Shown here one piece after another: positions 1-11,889 of a DNA stretch of 64,000 nt. A program made the translations under genes and the position numbers. Below the pieces are notes generated by a model that was not told the origin of the DNA, did not search any database, and worked only from the letters and a program-made list of their open reading frames with translations. Numbering within the stretch: position 1 is the stretch's first letter; the number at the start of each line of letters is the position of its first letter. This stretch comes from Epiperipatus broadwayi (lineage: Eukaryota; Onychophora; Udeonychophora; Euonychophora; Peripatidae): positions 1,508,001-1,572,000 of the forward strand of contig JAQFVV010012536.1 in NCBI GenBank assembly GCA_028023455.1, in the 5' to 3' direction.

Positions 1-540
1 ATGAAAAATATGGACATTTTTTTTAGCCATACAGGAAAAACTTTAAAAATAAAAATGAGTTAAACTTGTGATTATCTGTGGATGTCTGTATTAGACACTG
101 GAAAAGAAAGACAGAAAAAGTATTGATGATTTTAGACTGTAATGTTGATAAAGGCTTTCAAAAATTGTCTGTAAGGAAATTACACGCAATGGATATGTGA
201 CCAAATTTGCACTATTGGTTGAACCACAAATTTAATTTTTTTTTAGTTTGGTCATTATTAAAGTACAATTTTATTCAATTATTTGGGTCATAGATAGTCC
301 AACCTAAATTATTGACTTGCTAAATGGACATCAAGCTAATCGTAAAAAGGGAATGAATCAGAAGCAGAATTTTCCGAAATGTTCATCACTGTATAATCGT
401 ATCATCTAGCGAATATTTTTTTAACCTTTCTTCTTAGAAGGAGTATATTTAGAAGCAGTTTTGTTTTATGTATGAGGAGATATTAAGAAGTAAACAAATT
501 TTATAATAAAAAATTGGTTATTTTTAAGTGTTATAAATTT
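1..540. other. No recognisable feature
   Basis: AT-rich sequence with poly-T runs and no reading frame, tRNA-like box or repeat that I can support. Confidence 0.5.
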
Positions 541-544
541 AATC

Positions 545-1150
545 TCTATCAAAGTACTGCCCATATGATGCAATACACTGGTTTAAACATTTTCCCCGCT
601 TTTCAAATTAATCTGGAAACACTCGCAAAGTGATGCCTTTTAATTTCTGTATTGATATTTTTTTTCACCACTTCTAAGTCTGCAGAAAAAAAGACAATTT
701 TTCATTCGAAAGATTAAAAAACATTGCATGAACAAGATTGAGTGAATATGATTGATAATGCTGGGTTGTGTTGAATTTAATTAAAAAGTGTTTTACACTC
801 AATGTTTTGAGTATTGACACTTTGTTGGGGTGAAGCTTGCACTCCTTACTTTCCCACAAAACTGGACATTTAAATTTTCCCACATCATATAACTATTCCA
901 AAACTTGTGGATAAAACACCTCGCCATTACAAACTAATTCTGAAAGAAAAATGTTGTTTGTGGCAAAACAAAAAAATCATCATTGTTTTGACACTGAACT
1001 TCACCTTGCCATCCTTTTTAGGAACATGGTTAGTTTGACACTCCCATTAAACCACTCATAAACTCATGTTTTTCCAAAATCAGCTTGCATGTAATCTGTA
1101 TCAAGCATTACAACTATTTTCCCTAAAAGCAAACAGAATTTTACATTGTT
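545..1150 (-). pseudogene. Decayed mariner-like (Tc1/mariner superfamily) transposase
   Basis: Read on the minus strand, this is a broken DNA transposase of the mariner type. The N-terminal helix-turn-helix region is visible at about 1147-1037 (VKFCLLLGKIVVMLD, then a stop, then VYEWFNGSVK, the family's EWF/EWH block). The catalytic half follows at about 960-674 as an open 69-codon frame containing CPVLWESKECKLHPNK, where intact relatives have the second catalytic aspartate in a HHDN-type motif; here HPNK replaces it, so the active site is lost. The C terminus (FEKRGKCLNQCIASYGQYF) lies at about 600-548 in another frame. Stops, frameshifts and a missing stretch between the DNA-binding and catalytic parts show it is dead. 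Family assignment rests on order and spacing of these blocks, read by eye. Confidence 0.72.
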
Positions 1151-1737
1151 TTAACTTTTAGCCAAAAAGTCAACAAATACGTGAATGCATTTTACAAAAA
1201 AATGCTATGTAGCACCACGATTTCACATGGTCACATGATTTAGCAGATTGATGCAAAAGGGTTGCCACAAGAAGTATATAACAGCAGAAACATATACTAC
1301 AACAGGCATGCATATTCAGAGAACGATTCTAGTTATTTTTGGGTTTCGCCTCGTGTGTGTATATATAATTAAATGGATTCTGGAAGAGAGACAGATAAGG
1401 AGGAATACCCAAAAAGAACAAAAAGTATTGAAAAGATTATTAAATTAAAGATAATTATAATAATTTTCAATGGAATGATAAAGCCAAATGGAAATTATCT
1501 ATCAGATTGTTGAAAGATGTTTTTACTGAAGTAATGAGATTTTAGATAAAGTTTGGTTGTTATATAATCAGAAACATTATAATACTGTTACTATATGGCA
1601 TGATTTGTGGTTTATATTGTCAGTTTTTGATTGGTTCTTTGCCTGGTTAGATCATAGCTGAAATTTATCTAAAAAATATTTTGGAATTAATTTAAAGTTG
1701 TAAATATTAATTCTTATTAAGCGTGAGGTTAGAGATA

Positions 1738-1850
1738 AGAGGGTCCCTCTTATCTTTATAAAGTCAAATCTTGCATTATGATTTGTAGAGGTCTCTCTTG
1801 CTAAAATTAAGCACTCAAGGCACATATACTAAGGTTTTAGCATTATATAA
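1738..1850. repeat. Fragment related to palindromic family D
   Basis: The block with gagggtccctct, ataaagtcaaatcttgc and tagaggtctctcttgc resembles the right arm of the palindrome at 52.8-53.2 kb. It is a diverged partial copy, not a complete hairpin. Confidence 0.35.
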
Positions 1851-1924
1851 GTCCTAAAAAATATGCAAAAACAAATATGTTAATACATCGTACAGGCTTA
1901 AAACCTGCATTTATATATGTAATA

Positions 1925-2121
1925 TATGCAGGATTCAAACTCAGACTTTCACATGCCCCATAACTGGCAGTGCCATTTTATATTGCAGACCCACCTGATT
2001 ACACACATGTTGAAAAGATAAATAATTACCAATATAAGTATTTTGACATATGTGTGATCAAGTGGGTCAGCAATATAAGATGGCACTGATAGTTGTGGGT
2101 CATGTGAAAGTCTGAGATCAA
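1925..2121. repeat. Palindromic element, family A (short form)
   Basis: The left arm starts ggattcaaactcagacttt and the right arm ends aaagtctgagatc; the two arms pair over most of their length around an AT-rich centre (aaagataaataattaccaat). The outer arm sequence and the centre are shared with the larger family A copies at 35.4, 57.4, 50.6 and 53.8 kb. The short open frame here is only the translation of the arm. Confidence 0.75.
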
Positions 2122-2925
2122 AAAACAAATATGTTAAATTTATTAATATTTGCATGTGTATGCATGATAGTAGTCCTTCCTTGCATGTGAGGAGTAGATA
2201 ACTTCAATTTCTGTGTAGTCATTTCTTTCTTCAACATATTTCCATACTGCTTACTATGTATAATAAACATGCATCACATATATTGTTTTTATGCATAATC
2301 TATGCATAATCCATAAACTACAGTGTTTTACAGTAGCATTATCACATTAGCAGTTGTATTTCTATTCCAAGTTTTAAAATTCACTTCAGATTTTTCTCGT
2401 CATCATCATCCATTTCTTTTCATAGGGAGTTTTTCAAATTACGTCTGTTTATTTTTTCTGTTTATTTTTTTTATTGTCACTTTGTATTTATGATTTTTAC
2501 AATTTTTTCTTCCTTATTGTCATATATTATTTATTTGTACATCTCTCTTTTTCTTAATTTTGTAAATTTTTTTAAACTTATTTTTCATATATGATTTAGA
2601 AAATTATATTTCTATAATGTTTGGGTATTACACGCATCTTGACATTAAACGATAATTGTAATAAATTATCTATTTGTTATTCATTAGTTTTTGACATCAT
2701 TTTGAAAATTTAGTTTTGCAAATTTAATAATTTAACGCTTAAATGCTAGTAAATTTCTGTAAAAGGTATTTAATTAAGTATACTTTTTAGTAGTAAATAT
2801 GTATCATTTCCTAAAGATTATTAATATTTTAATATTAATATATTTTTTTCTTCAGAAATTATAAACGCAGTCATATATAAAGATATATAAATACTGAATT
2901 ATATATCATTATTTTACATTGATAA

Positions 2926-3588
2926 TGAAATAACTGAAACATGTTTTTTTTATATACGTGTCTAGATATATATAGGGTATATGAGCACAGACTTTCACAC
3001 GACCCAACACTCTCCATTATATCTCATAACACTGATACCCTTGAACCCATATATGTTGAAAAGATAAATAATCACCAACATACGTATTTCATGCTAAACC
3101 AGCAATCATTAGTTGGTCCAGATTACCATCTCTACACATATATGCAATAAGTGCTCAGATATATATTAACATAGCCAGTCTTCATACTTTAATGGACAGG
3201 CTTCAATGGGTGTGACAAGAATCTCATTCTAAGGGTAGCCTTTGAGCATTCCATCATCAGATTTTCAATTGGATGGACAGTTGAAAAGTTGGAGTGTGGA
3301 GTAGATTGAAGCCTGTCCATTAAAGTATGAAGATTGGCTATCTTAATATATATCTGAGCATTTACAGCATATGTGTAGAGACAGTAATCTGGACCAACTA
3401 ATGATTTTTGGTTTAGCATGAAATACGTATATTGGTGATTATTTATCTTTTCAACATATATGTGTTCAAGTGTACCGGTTTTATGAGATAGTGTGAAGAG
3501 TGGTGGGTCATGTGATAGTCTGTGCTCATATACCCTATATACATATATAAACACAGGTATATAATAAGCCTGTGTGCTTCAGTTATTA
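2926..3588. repeat. Palindromic element, family A (long form, complete hairpin)
   Basis: Both arms are visible: aataactgaaac at the left pairs with cttcagttatt at the right, then tatagggtatatgagcacag with its complement near 3515-3540, then the block around the phrase ttaatggacaggcttcaat with its complement near 3303-3325. The element is about 660 bp, non-coding and could fold into one long hairpin. Similar peptide-like frames occur in each copy only because the arms repeat; there is no start context or codon bias that would support a protein. Confidence 0.8.
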
Positions 3589-4456
3589 CATAGTAGAGAA
3601 GTCTGCCCAGCCCCTTGTATATGTATTAAATGGATTATGTCCTGTACATGAGGGGTCAGATTGACCTTAAATCAACATGGGTGTGACAAGAATCTCAGCC
3701 TCAGGATGGCCTTTGAGCATTCCATCATTAGATTTTCAATTGGATGGATGGTTGAAGAGTTGGAGTGTGGAGTAGATTGAAGCTTGTCCATTAAAGTATG
3801 AGGATTGGCTATCTTAATATATATCTGAGCACTTACAGCATATATGTGTAGAGATGGTAATCTGGACCAACTGATGATTTTTGGTTTAGCATGAAATACA
3901 TATATTGGTGATTATTTATCTTTTCAACATATATGTTTTCAAGTGTATCAGTGTTTTGCGATAGTGTGGAGAGTGGTGGGTCATGTGATAGTCTGTGCTC
4001 ATATACCATATATAGTACATATATAAACACAGGTATATAATAAGCCTGTGTGTTTCAGTTATCACATAGTAGAGAAGTCTGCCCATCCCTTGTATATGTA
4101 TTAAATGGATTATGCCCTGTACATGAGGGGTCAAATTGACCTTAGGTCAACATGGGTGTGACAAAAATCTCAGCCTCAGGGTGGCCTTTGAGCATTCCAT
4201 CATCAGATTTTCAATTGGATGGATGGTTGAAGAATTGGAGTGTGGAGTAGATTGAAGCCTGTCCATTAAAGTATGAGGATTGTCTATCTTAATATTTATC
4301 TGAGCACTTATAGCATATATGTATAGAGATGGTAATCTGGACTGATGATTTTTGGTTTAGCATGAAATACATATATTGGTGATTATTTATCTTCTCAACA
4401 TATATGTGTTTAAGTGTATTAGTGTTATGAGATAGAGTGGAGAGTGGTGGGTTGAT
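3589..4456. repeat. Tandem duplication of a ~473 bp family A half-unit
   Basis: The landmark gggtgtgacaa recurs at about 3208, 3679 and 4154, giving a period near 473 bp. Each unit contains the right arm of the family A hairpin, the taagcctgtgtg terminus and the catgaggggtca block. The third unit is cut short at about 4453 and is followed by tgataatgaaat, which also precedes the array near 2920, so the array may have been bounded by a short target duplication. This looks like slippage or unequal exchange acting on a palindromic element. Confidence 0.75.
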
Positions 4457-4665
4457 AATGAAATGTAAATATTAATATATATGTATATTAGAATTTTATT
4501 GAGTATATTAACATATCTTTTACTTTTCATTCATTAGTTATGACATGTTATTTCTGTATATAGATTTTATAGAATTAGCAATTTATATAAACCTACACTT
4601 ACATATACATCTATTAAAAGGTATATATCATTTAAGAGAAATTATGTGGTATCTAGTCCATGAAA

Positions 4666-5840
4666 CAATAAGTCATGGCTCTGCTTGGTTTGGCACAGTG
4701 ATAATGTGGCGATTCTGGAGTGCAGGGTCTATGGGTCATAGCCCAGCTTTGTTACTTGAATTTCTAACTCATGAATAATAAACCATTCCATTATTATAGC
4801 CTTTTGAATTCCCTGCATGCTTTGCTGATATGGTAGAATGTCAGGCTCTGTAGCTCAAGATTCATGATCGCAGACCATCTCTCACTTTTGGTAGTTGAAT
4901 TTCTTATAAACACCTGGATAATAAAACTTTCAATTGTTAACTTTTTTCTGAGCTCCCAGCATGCATTTCTGCAATGAAAGAATGGGCATCTAAAGCTCAA
5001 GTTCCGTGGATCATAGATCTGCTTTGTTGATTCTGATGCTTGAACCTCTTATGAACACCTGAGTAATAAACCATTTGATTACTATCTTTTTTCTGAGTTC
5101 CCAGCATGCTGTGCTGCAGTGGTAGAGTGGCAGGCTCTGGAGGACAAAATCCATAGGATTATGGCCCATCTCTATCACTTCTTGCGCTTAAACTTCTTAT
5201 GAACCCCTGAATAATAAACCATTTGATTACTATATTCTTTCTGAATTCCCAGCATGCTTTGCTGCAGTGGTAGAGGCAGTCTCAGGATCCCAATGTCCAT
5301 AAATCACAGCCCAGCTCCATTTCTGATGCTTGTACTTTTTATGTACTCCTGAATAATATACCATTCAATTACTATATTTTTTTAGTTCCCAGCATGCATT
5401 GCTGTAGTGGCAGATTTTGGGACTCAAGATCCATGGTTTGCAGCCAAGCTCTGTCACTTTGGAATAATAAGCCATTCAATTACCATATTTTTTTCTGAGT
5501 TCCCAGCATGCCTTGCTGCCATAGTAGAGTATCAGGCTCTGGAGCCCAAGGTCCATAGATTATGGCCCATATCTGTTACTTCTGGTGCTTAAACTTGTTA
5601 TGAACTCCTGAATAATAAACCATTCAATGAATATATTCTATCTGAATTCCCAGCATGCTTTGCTGCATCCCAAGAGATCGCAGCTCAGCTCTGCCACTTT
5701 AAGAACCCCTGAATAATAAACCTTTCAATTACTATCTTCTTTCTGAGTTTCCAGAATGCTTTGTTGCAGTGATAGAGTAGCCGATTCTAGATTTTAAGGT
5801 CTGTGAGTTGCACCTGAGACTATTACTTTTAAAGGCCATT
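4666..5840 (+). repeat. Tandem array of a ~145 bp tRNA-like (SINE-derived) unit
   Basis: Seven to nine degenerate units follow each other. The landmark ccagcatgc (or a one-base variant) recurs at about 4811, 4956, 5101, 5249, 5389, 5503, 5650 and 5752, so most spacings are 140-148 bp with two shortened units. Each unit holds a stretch such as gcagtggtagagtggcaggc, which resembles a tRNA D-arm/A-box, then a weaker stretch in the place of the T-arm, then cctgaataataaaccattc as the junction. I infer that a tRNA-derived SINE was captured and amplified in tandem. The boxes are too decayed to expect transcription. A non-tRNA origin of the resemblance is possible. Confidence 0.6.
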
Positions 5841-6871
5841 GGCATAACTAGTATTAAGTGGAGTTTATGCCCCAAGCCAATGATATGAGAGCCTACACAA
5901 CAGTAGAAATTTTAAGAATAATATTTTTTGTGTTTATTTTGGAATATACTATTTATTTTAGTTTTTAGAATTTATTTTTTCCAAATTTCATTTTTCCCAT
6001 GGTGCAAAGCGCCAATGGTTTACATTATAAACACACTCAAAACCACATTTAATTGATTACATTGTAATTACAAATGAGACTACATAAGAAGTTTGTATTA
6101 CATGAGTACTTACAAGCACAGATTGTGAATGGACCTTAAATTAGTATGTTCCAAAATTTAAAATGATAGGCACATTAAAAATAGGTCTTATTCCAATCAT
6201 ATCTGCAAAAAAATTAATATTGGTTCTTTATAAGTCTTTACTATTCATGCTAGATTTCAACAGTATTTAAACACTGAAATTGCTAATTTGATTTTCAGAA
6301 TTGTCATATTACTGAGACATGGAATCCTATTAAGAAATGTATTATGGATGCAAATGAGGGTAATTTTGGATTCAAAAGAAAAATCATGATTGGTTTTCTG
6401 ACAATGGTCTTAGTATTAATGAGCTTGATTAAAAGGAATCACATACCATTATCTACTATATAGAATAATAAATGAAATGTGAAGCTTCATAATAAATGTA
6501 GAGATTTAAAGGCAGGTATTCATTGGTTGACAAGAAGGCTAAAAATGATTGGTGGATTAAAAGTGCAAAAGATATATAGGCATTCACTGATTATAGTCAT
6601 TTTAGATCTTTTTTTTTTATCACAAATTTCATTAAATTAGCAATAATGTTATTTATATGGTGACAGTGATATTTGAAATAAATAGAAGTATATTGGTCAT
6701 CTGCTGACTCAAAAAAATTGAGTTGTTATACTTTTTATTATATATTCATTTTATTTGATCATTTAGATTTGGACAAAGGTCTTCAATTTAGTGAAGTCAC
6801 AATAGTTTTTTTGTAATCGTAAAAAATGAAATACTGCAGATACTGATAAATTTAAATATGGTGATGATATT

Positions 6872-7412
6872 TGCAAGGAAATCAAGTCATACACCATGTG
6901 ACTTAATTTAATAATCTTGTACTACAACTGTTATATAATGGGCATGCTAATAACTCTTAACAACCTTGTCTAAATATTCCTATTTTCAGACCAGTTTCTA
7001 GCTCTAGCTGTCATCAGTGAGGCACTAGGATTCCCAGGCATTCGATTTAAAAATACCAGGTCAAGCTCAGCATTTATCTAATTGTTAACTATTTAGGAAA
7101 ATCTGAAAATTTTTATACATCCATGTGTTTTCAAATCCAGCTGTCTATCTTAAATAGTCATATGGGACTGAACTAAGTTCAGATACACCATATATTAATA
7201 GCTTTAGCAATATAAAATTACCAAAGCATCAAGAGCAAAGCAATCATTGCAAAGAAATAGTCAGACATTACATACTTTATTTTACTACACATGTTATATA
7301 ATGAGCATTCTAATAGCACCTCACTGACAAAAGCCAACTCTAGAAACTGGTCAGAGAATAGGGATATTTGGAAAAGCTTGTTAATAGCTATTAGCATGCT
7401 CATATCTACAAT
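6872..7412. mobile_element. Palindromic element, family C, inserted in the LINE
   Basis: It begins with ttgcaaggaaatcaagtcat and contains gcatgctaataactcttaac near 6942, whose complement closes the element at about 7370-7400 (ttaatagctattagcatgc). Other copies are at 17.7 and 63.5 kb. The position inside the LINE relic dates the insertion after the LINE's arrival. Each half carries a hammerhead-like motif (see 6976-7031); the right-half copy at 7319-7350 has the core changed to CTGACAA. Confidence 0.75.
6976..7031 (-). ncRNA. Hammerhead-like motif, decayed copy (family C)
   Basis: On the minus strand the core block CTGATGA is followed by a C, the stem AGCT/AGCT, an A, the second core block GAAAC, then TGGT and C at the expected cleavage position. 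Distal helix I is kept as TCCTA pairing with TAGGA. The inner part of helix I has two mismatches, so activity of this copy is doubtful. Confidence 0.45.
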
Positions 7413-8756
7413 AGTGGTGATGATATGTTATTTTCAAAAATTGGATTCATGAAGATGTGATGCTTAATTTTAAGAATGTTTTATTGTTCCAAATTTTTCA
7501 AAGTAAAGCAGTATAGACATGTCTTTTGTTGCTAAACAAATGCAAGAAAGTGTTGGGAATGAAAGAGTGATTTATATATTACTTTTATTGGTCAAGGCAT
7601 GTTTACATCTTTGTTTGAAATCAAGTGGTTGACCGCAATAATTTATATTATATAGCTTCTATATGATTGAATGAGAGGAAGTATTATTTTTATAGATTTG
7701 AGGCATTTATTTATTCTAACATTGTTTTTTATTTTTATGATTGTGGTCTTGAAAACTTTTTTATAATTTGCTTAATGAATTAGAGATCAAGAATTGATAC
7801 AGTTTTATAGTGGGACTTAATTTGAACCAATTAAAATGAAGATGGGAATTTCATTTTTAAATTTTTTTTTTGGGATTCGAGATTTACTGTGCTGATGCAC
7901 TTAATACAATATAAAGACTTTGGTTTATCAATTAATATTTTAAAAAAATCATGTTCTTTATCATTCAGTGATGGAAAAAAAATCTTCAACAGCTTTTAGA
8001 TTGGACTATTATCAACTTATTGGTAACTTTTTTTAAATAGAAAGAGAAAAGTTCGATGTTGAAGTGGACAGATTCAAATGCATTGCTACCACCATTAACA
8101 AGATAAAAGATCGAATACTTGCTGACAGGGAAATAATTTCTGAAAATGAGTTGGCTGTATGGATGTAAAACATGGGCACTTTATTAATGCAATATAAAGG
8201 TATTAGAAAAGTTTCATTTAAGGATGTTTTGTAAAATTTTAAAAGTACTAAGCAAAATTATAAAACCAATCAATATTTTCTTCAACATGCTGGATAGGAT
8301 AGTAAATTCTACTCTTGCAAAATTTCAACTTTATTGTATTGGACATGTGAAATAAGTGAATAATACATAATCTTTCAAAAGAGTCTTGTATGATGAAGGG
8401 TATAGATAGACGTTATATATATTATAAAGATAGTTATTTTACAGAAATGCAATATTGATTGCTTTCACTGGAAAGATATAGTGGTAAATAGAATGCATTG
8501 GAGGGTTACAATTAGATGTGGTATTGAACTATTTAAGAAAACACTTTCTGCAGAAGTTAAAAGACAGAATCACAAAGCATGACATAGTGGATCATCATGT
8601 TTTATATATGGGTATATTTGTGGCTTACAGGTTAATTTATTTAGTCATCACAAAATTCATTTTTATCGCAAACAATTTAGAAAAATAATGGGGTCTTCAG
8701 GATTTCAATTACTTAAAATATATAATTACAAATATTAAAAACCTAAAGCTAAACTA

Positions 8757-9350
8757 GTCAATAAATAATCAAAATTATCCCAAATCCAAATCTCAACCAG
8801 ATTAGCCAAGAAAATAAACTCTAAAACACTACCAATGGTTTTACTGTCTGCTCAGATGAAAAGAACTATAAATTAACAACATATTTAAGCTAAATATTAC
8901 CCACAATTCCATTTATCTCCCATCCATCCTTAATATTAAAAGAAGTTTTAAATAAGTCAACTGCTTCAGAATCATAAATTTTTAATATTAAAGATTTTTT
9001 AATTCTTTTTTTAATTTTATTTCTCTCAAAGAAGACAACCTTATCTTCATCAAAATCAGTAATGTGGCCTGTATTTTTTTATGGATATATAGAGCAGAAC
9101 TATGATATTTATTTCTAACCCTACTTTTATGTACCTTTATTTTTTCTTTGAAGTTCAAACTACTCTGACCTATATATACTTCTTACAAAAACAAGAGATA
9201 ATATACATTACTCCAGGAATAGTTTTTTTCATAAAAAATGTTCCTTGTATTATTTAATAAATTATTCAAAGTAATACCCCTTTTCCAAGCAATTTTCTAA
9301 TTTTCAAACAAATTATTATTTTTATATACAATTTTATAAGAAGATGATTT
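8757..9350 (-). pseudogene. Penelope-like element relic, GIY-YIG region (minus copy)
   Basis: Read on the minus strand this segment is about 80% alike to the plus copy at 9.46-10.17 kb. Pieces in different frames give YIISCFCKKYI (the start of a GIY-YIG endonuclease fold as found after the RT of Penelope-like elements), a following basic HK-rich helix region, and RIKKSLILKIYDSEA near the C terminus. Stops and frameshifts mark it as inactive. It lacks the long AT/GA microsatellite seen at the same place in the plus copy. Confidence 0.68.
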
Positions 9351-9461
9351 AATTGGCAAAGAAATATTATTTGAGTGTTGGATACTCTGATAAATTTGTT
9401 AAAAGTACTATAAAATTAATTGTAATATTTGTAATGATGTAAACGATAAAGAAAAATATGA

Positions 9462-10165
<704 letters not shown>

Positions 10166-10170
10166 TACAA

Positions 10171-10338
10171 ATGTATTAAACAACCTCAGCACCATCCTTC
10201 ATTCTTTTCAAATCATGTCAATAAAGGACAAATGATCCCAAGATGCCATTTATATTGAACCAACACTCATGATGAGTTCTGGTTCAGCATGTCATATGAT
10301 TTAAAAATAATGTGTGGTGGTGTGGAGGTTGTTTAATA
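10171..10338. repeat. Small inverted-repeat element (MITE-like)
   Basis: The left end attaaacaacctcagcacca pairs with the right end gtggtgtggaggttgtttaat. The 165 bp unit has no coding capacity. It abuts the end of the Penelope relic. Confidence 0.65.
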
Positions 10339-11129
10339 AACAAAGATATTACACATGGGACAGAAAAATAGGAATAAGTGCATGTGTTTGTGTTTAATTA
10401 AAAAAACATATATTAATCTTTAATTGAGATTTAAAGTTTATATCTGGGCTAAAGATAATCTCTTGTTAAGTAAATAATTATTTTGACAATCATTTCTGTA
10501 TTTACCTGGAGTGATTAGTATCAAAGTTGTGGGTGGGTTAAGTCTGACACCTGTATTTCAAAATGTAAAAAAATGTATAATTGCGGGTTTTAAATTCAGT
10601 CCATATTTAATGTGTTAAAATAATAATGATTTTTCAAGCTAAGGAAGAATTTTTGAAAGGAGTGAATTTATTAAGAATAAATGATTAAAAGAGAATGAGA
10701 ATAAATATTTAGTATTTTGAAGAGGAGGAAATGTTTTAAGATTTTTGCTTAAAGGCCCAATTTCTGTTGTTATGCCACTGCCGAAGGGGACATTTTTCTT
10801 TTTAGCGTCAAATGATTCAAAACCTTAAATTAAAATATTTTCTTATTAATCAACTTTTCCCATGAAATTAACACATAAATATGAACTATATGAAGTTAAA
10901 AAAATTTGTGTCTTGACCATATTTGTTAGGATAAAGGAACCATTATTATGATTTAATACTTATATATTTTACCCATAGCTTCGTGCACTAATCATAACTT
11001 TGATCTACCATCAGAAAATCCTATCTATATAATCTTTTGTTAATCATAATCAAAAAAATTACCGTGAAGATTATATTTATCTGAAAGATATGTTCACTAA
11101 TGGTATGTGATGAAATACAGAAGAAAAAA
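10339..11129. other. No recognisable feature
   Basis: AT-rich unique-looking sequence; I see no coding block, tRNA-like box or inverted repeat. Confidence 0.4.
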
Positions 11130-11264
11130 AAGGCTCCCCACAGCTATCCAATCTATCTTATACAACTGATACACATTCCACATACACAAGATCATGTATT
11201 TCAGTTGTATGATGGATTGGATAGCTGTTGGGAGCTTGAAAGTCTGAGTTCAAGTCCCTTATAA
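11130..11264. repeat. Short palindrome with tRNA-like right arm (family A relative)
   Basis: Left arm ggctccccacagctatccaa pairs with ttggatagctgttgggagc in the right arm. The right arm then continues tgaaagtctgagttcaagtc, as in family A termini. The stretch ggatagctgttgggagc resembles a tRNA A-box, and gagttcaagtccc a B-box, at about half the normal tRNA spacing. Confidence 0.6.
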
Positions 11265-11790
11265 TTACATTAAGTTTAATGCAGACAATATACAAATATG
11301 TAAATTATATAACACATGAGAAATGTTGAGATTTTTTTTTTTTACTCACCTTGTTTTTTAATTGATTTCATGATTTTATAACTTTACTAAAATGGGCTGA
11401 CATAGAAATAGCAACTTATGAGGTTGTAAAATGGCCAGGCTTTAATTTCTTCATTAATCTTCATTAGAAAAAAAAATGTTTGCTAAATATATAATTCTTT
11501 TATGTTTATTAGTTCTTGTAAAATTCTGCCAAATTCATTTTAAAGCAGCTGCATTGCTACATTATTCTAAATTGTGGTGATTTATTATAGAAAGGCTTGT
11601 TGATAATATCTTTAGTTCAATGTTTTCCTGAAAATTTGTGTGTCATTACGAACAGTTGAAAGTATTTGGAATATTTAAATAAAGTTAATTTTTTCTAAAG
11701 ACATTTGATAGTTATATGAGATGATGGAAATAGTTCAATATATAAATACAATCTTTCTTTAATGTCTGTAATCAGATTTTCATTGTGATT

Positions 11791-11886
11791 TTGGTTTAAA
11801 CTCAACCATGGTTGAAATAAATTTGAACTTCCTGATGAGTTTGGTTTAAGCTCAACTATGGTTGAAATAAATTTGAATCCCTCTTT
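11791..11886. repeat. 50 bp tandem duplication
   Basis: The unit ttggtttaaactcaaccatg and its continuation to aaataaatttgaa occurs twice at 11791 and 11841 with few changes. Confidence 0.85.
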
Positions 11887-11889
11887 CAG

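Larger units (their letters stand above)
6306..8665 (+). pseudogene. Old LINE (non-LTR retrotransposon) ORF2 relic, interrupted
   Basis: This is a decayed plus-strand copy of a LINE polyprotein of the endonuclease/reverse-transcriptase type. From left to right: a linker block between endonuclease and RT at 6360-6600 (DWFSDNGLSINELD; KKAKNDWWIKSAKDI); an insertion of a palindromic element at 6872-7412; weak RT-motif remains near 7870-7960; VDRFKCIATTINKIKDR at about 8067-8117; then the classical C-terminal block LYGCKTWALY near 8155; a long C-terminal helix region with CNIDCFHWKDIVVNRMHW near 8449-8503; and a terminal zinc-finger-like tail (YICGLQVNLFSHHKIH) near 8608-8655 in which the first cysteine is lost. 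Many stops and frameshifts are present. The order of blocks matches LINE families of invertebrates; the exact clade cannot be decided by eye. Confidence 0.75.

Noticed and set aside
2941-4030. Several frames give a similar peptide (RLSHDPPLSTLSH... type)
   Set aside because: They are translations of family A arms. The likeness comes from DNA repeats, occurs in both arms, and also holds in other frames.
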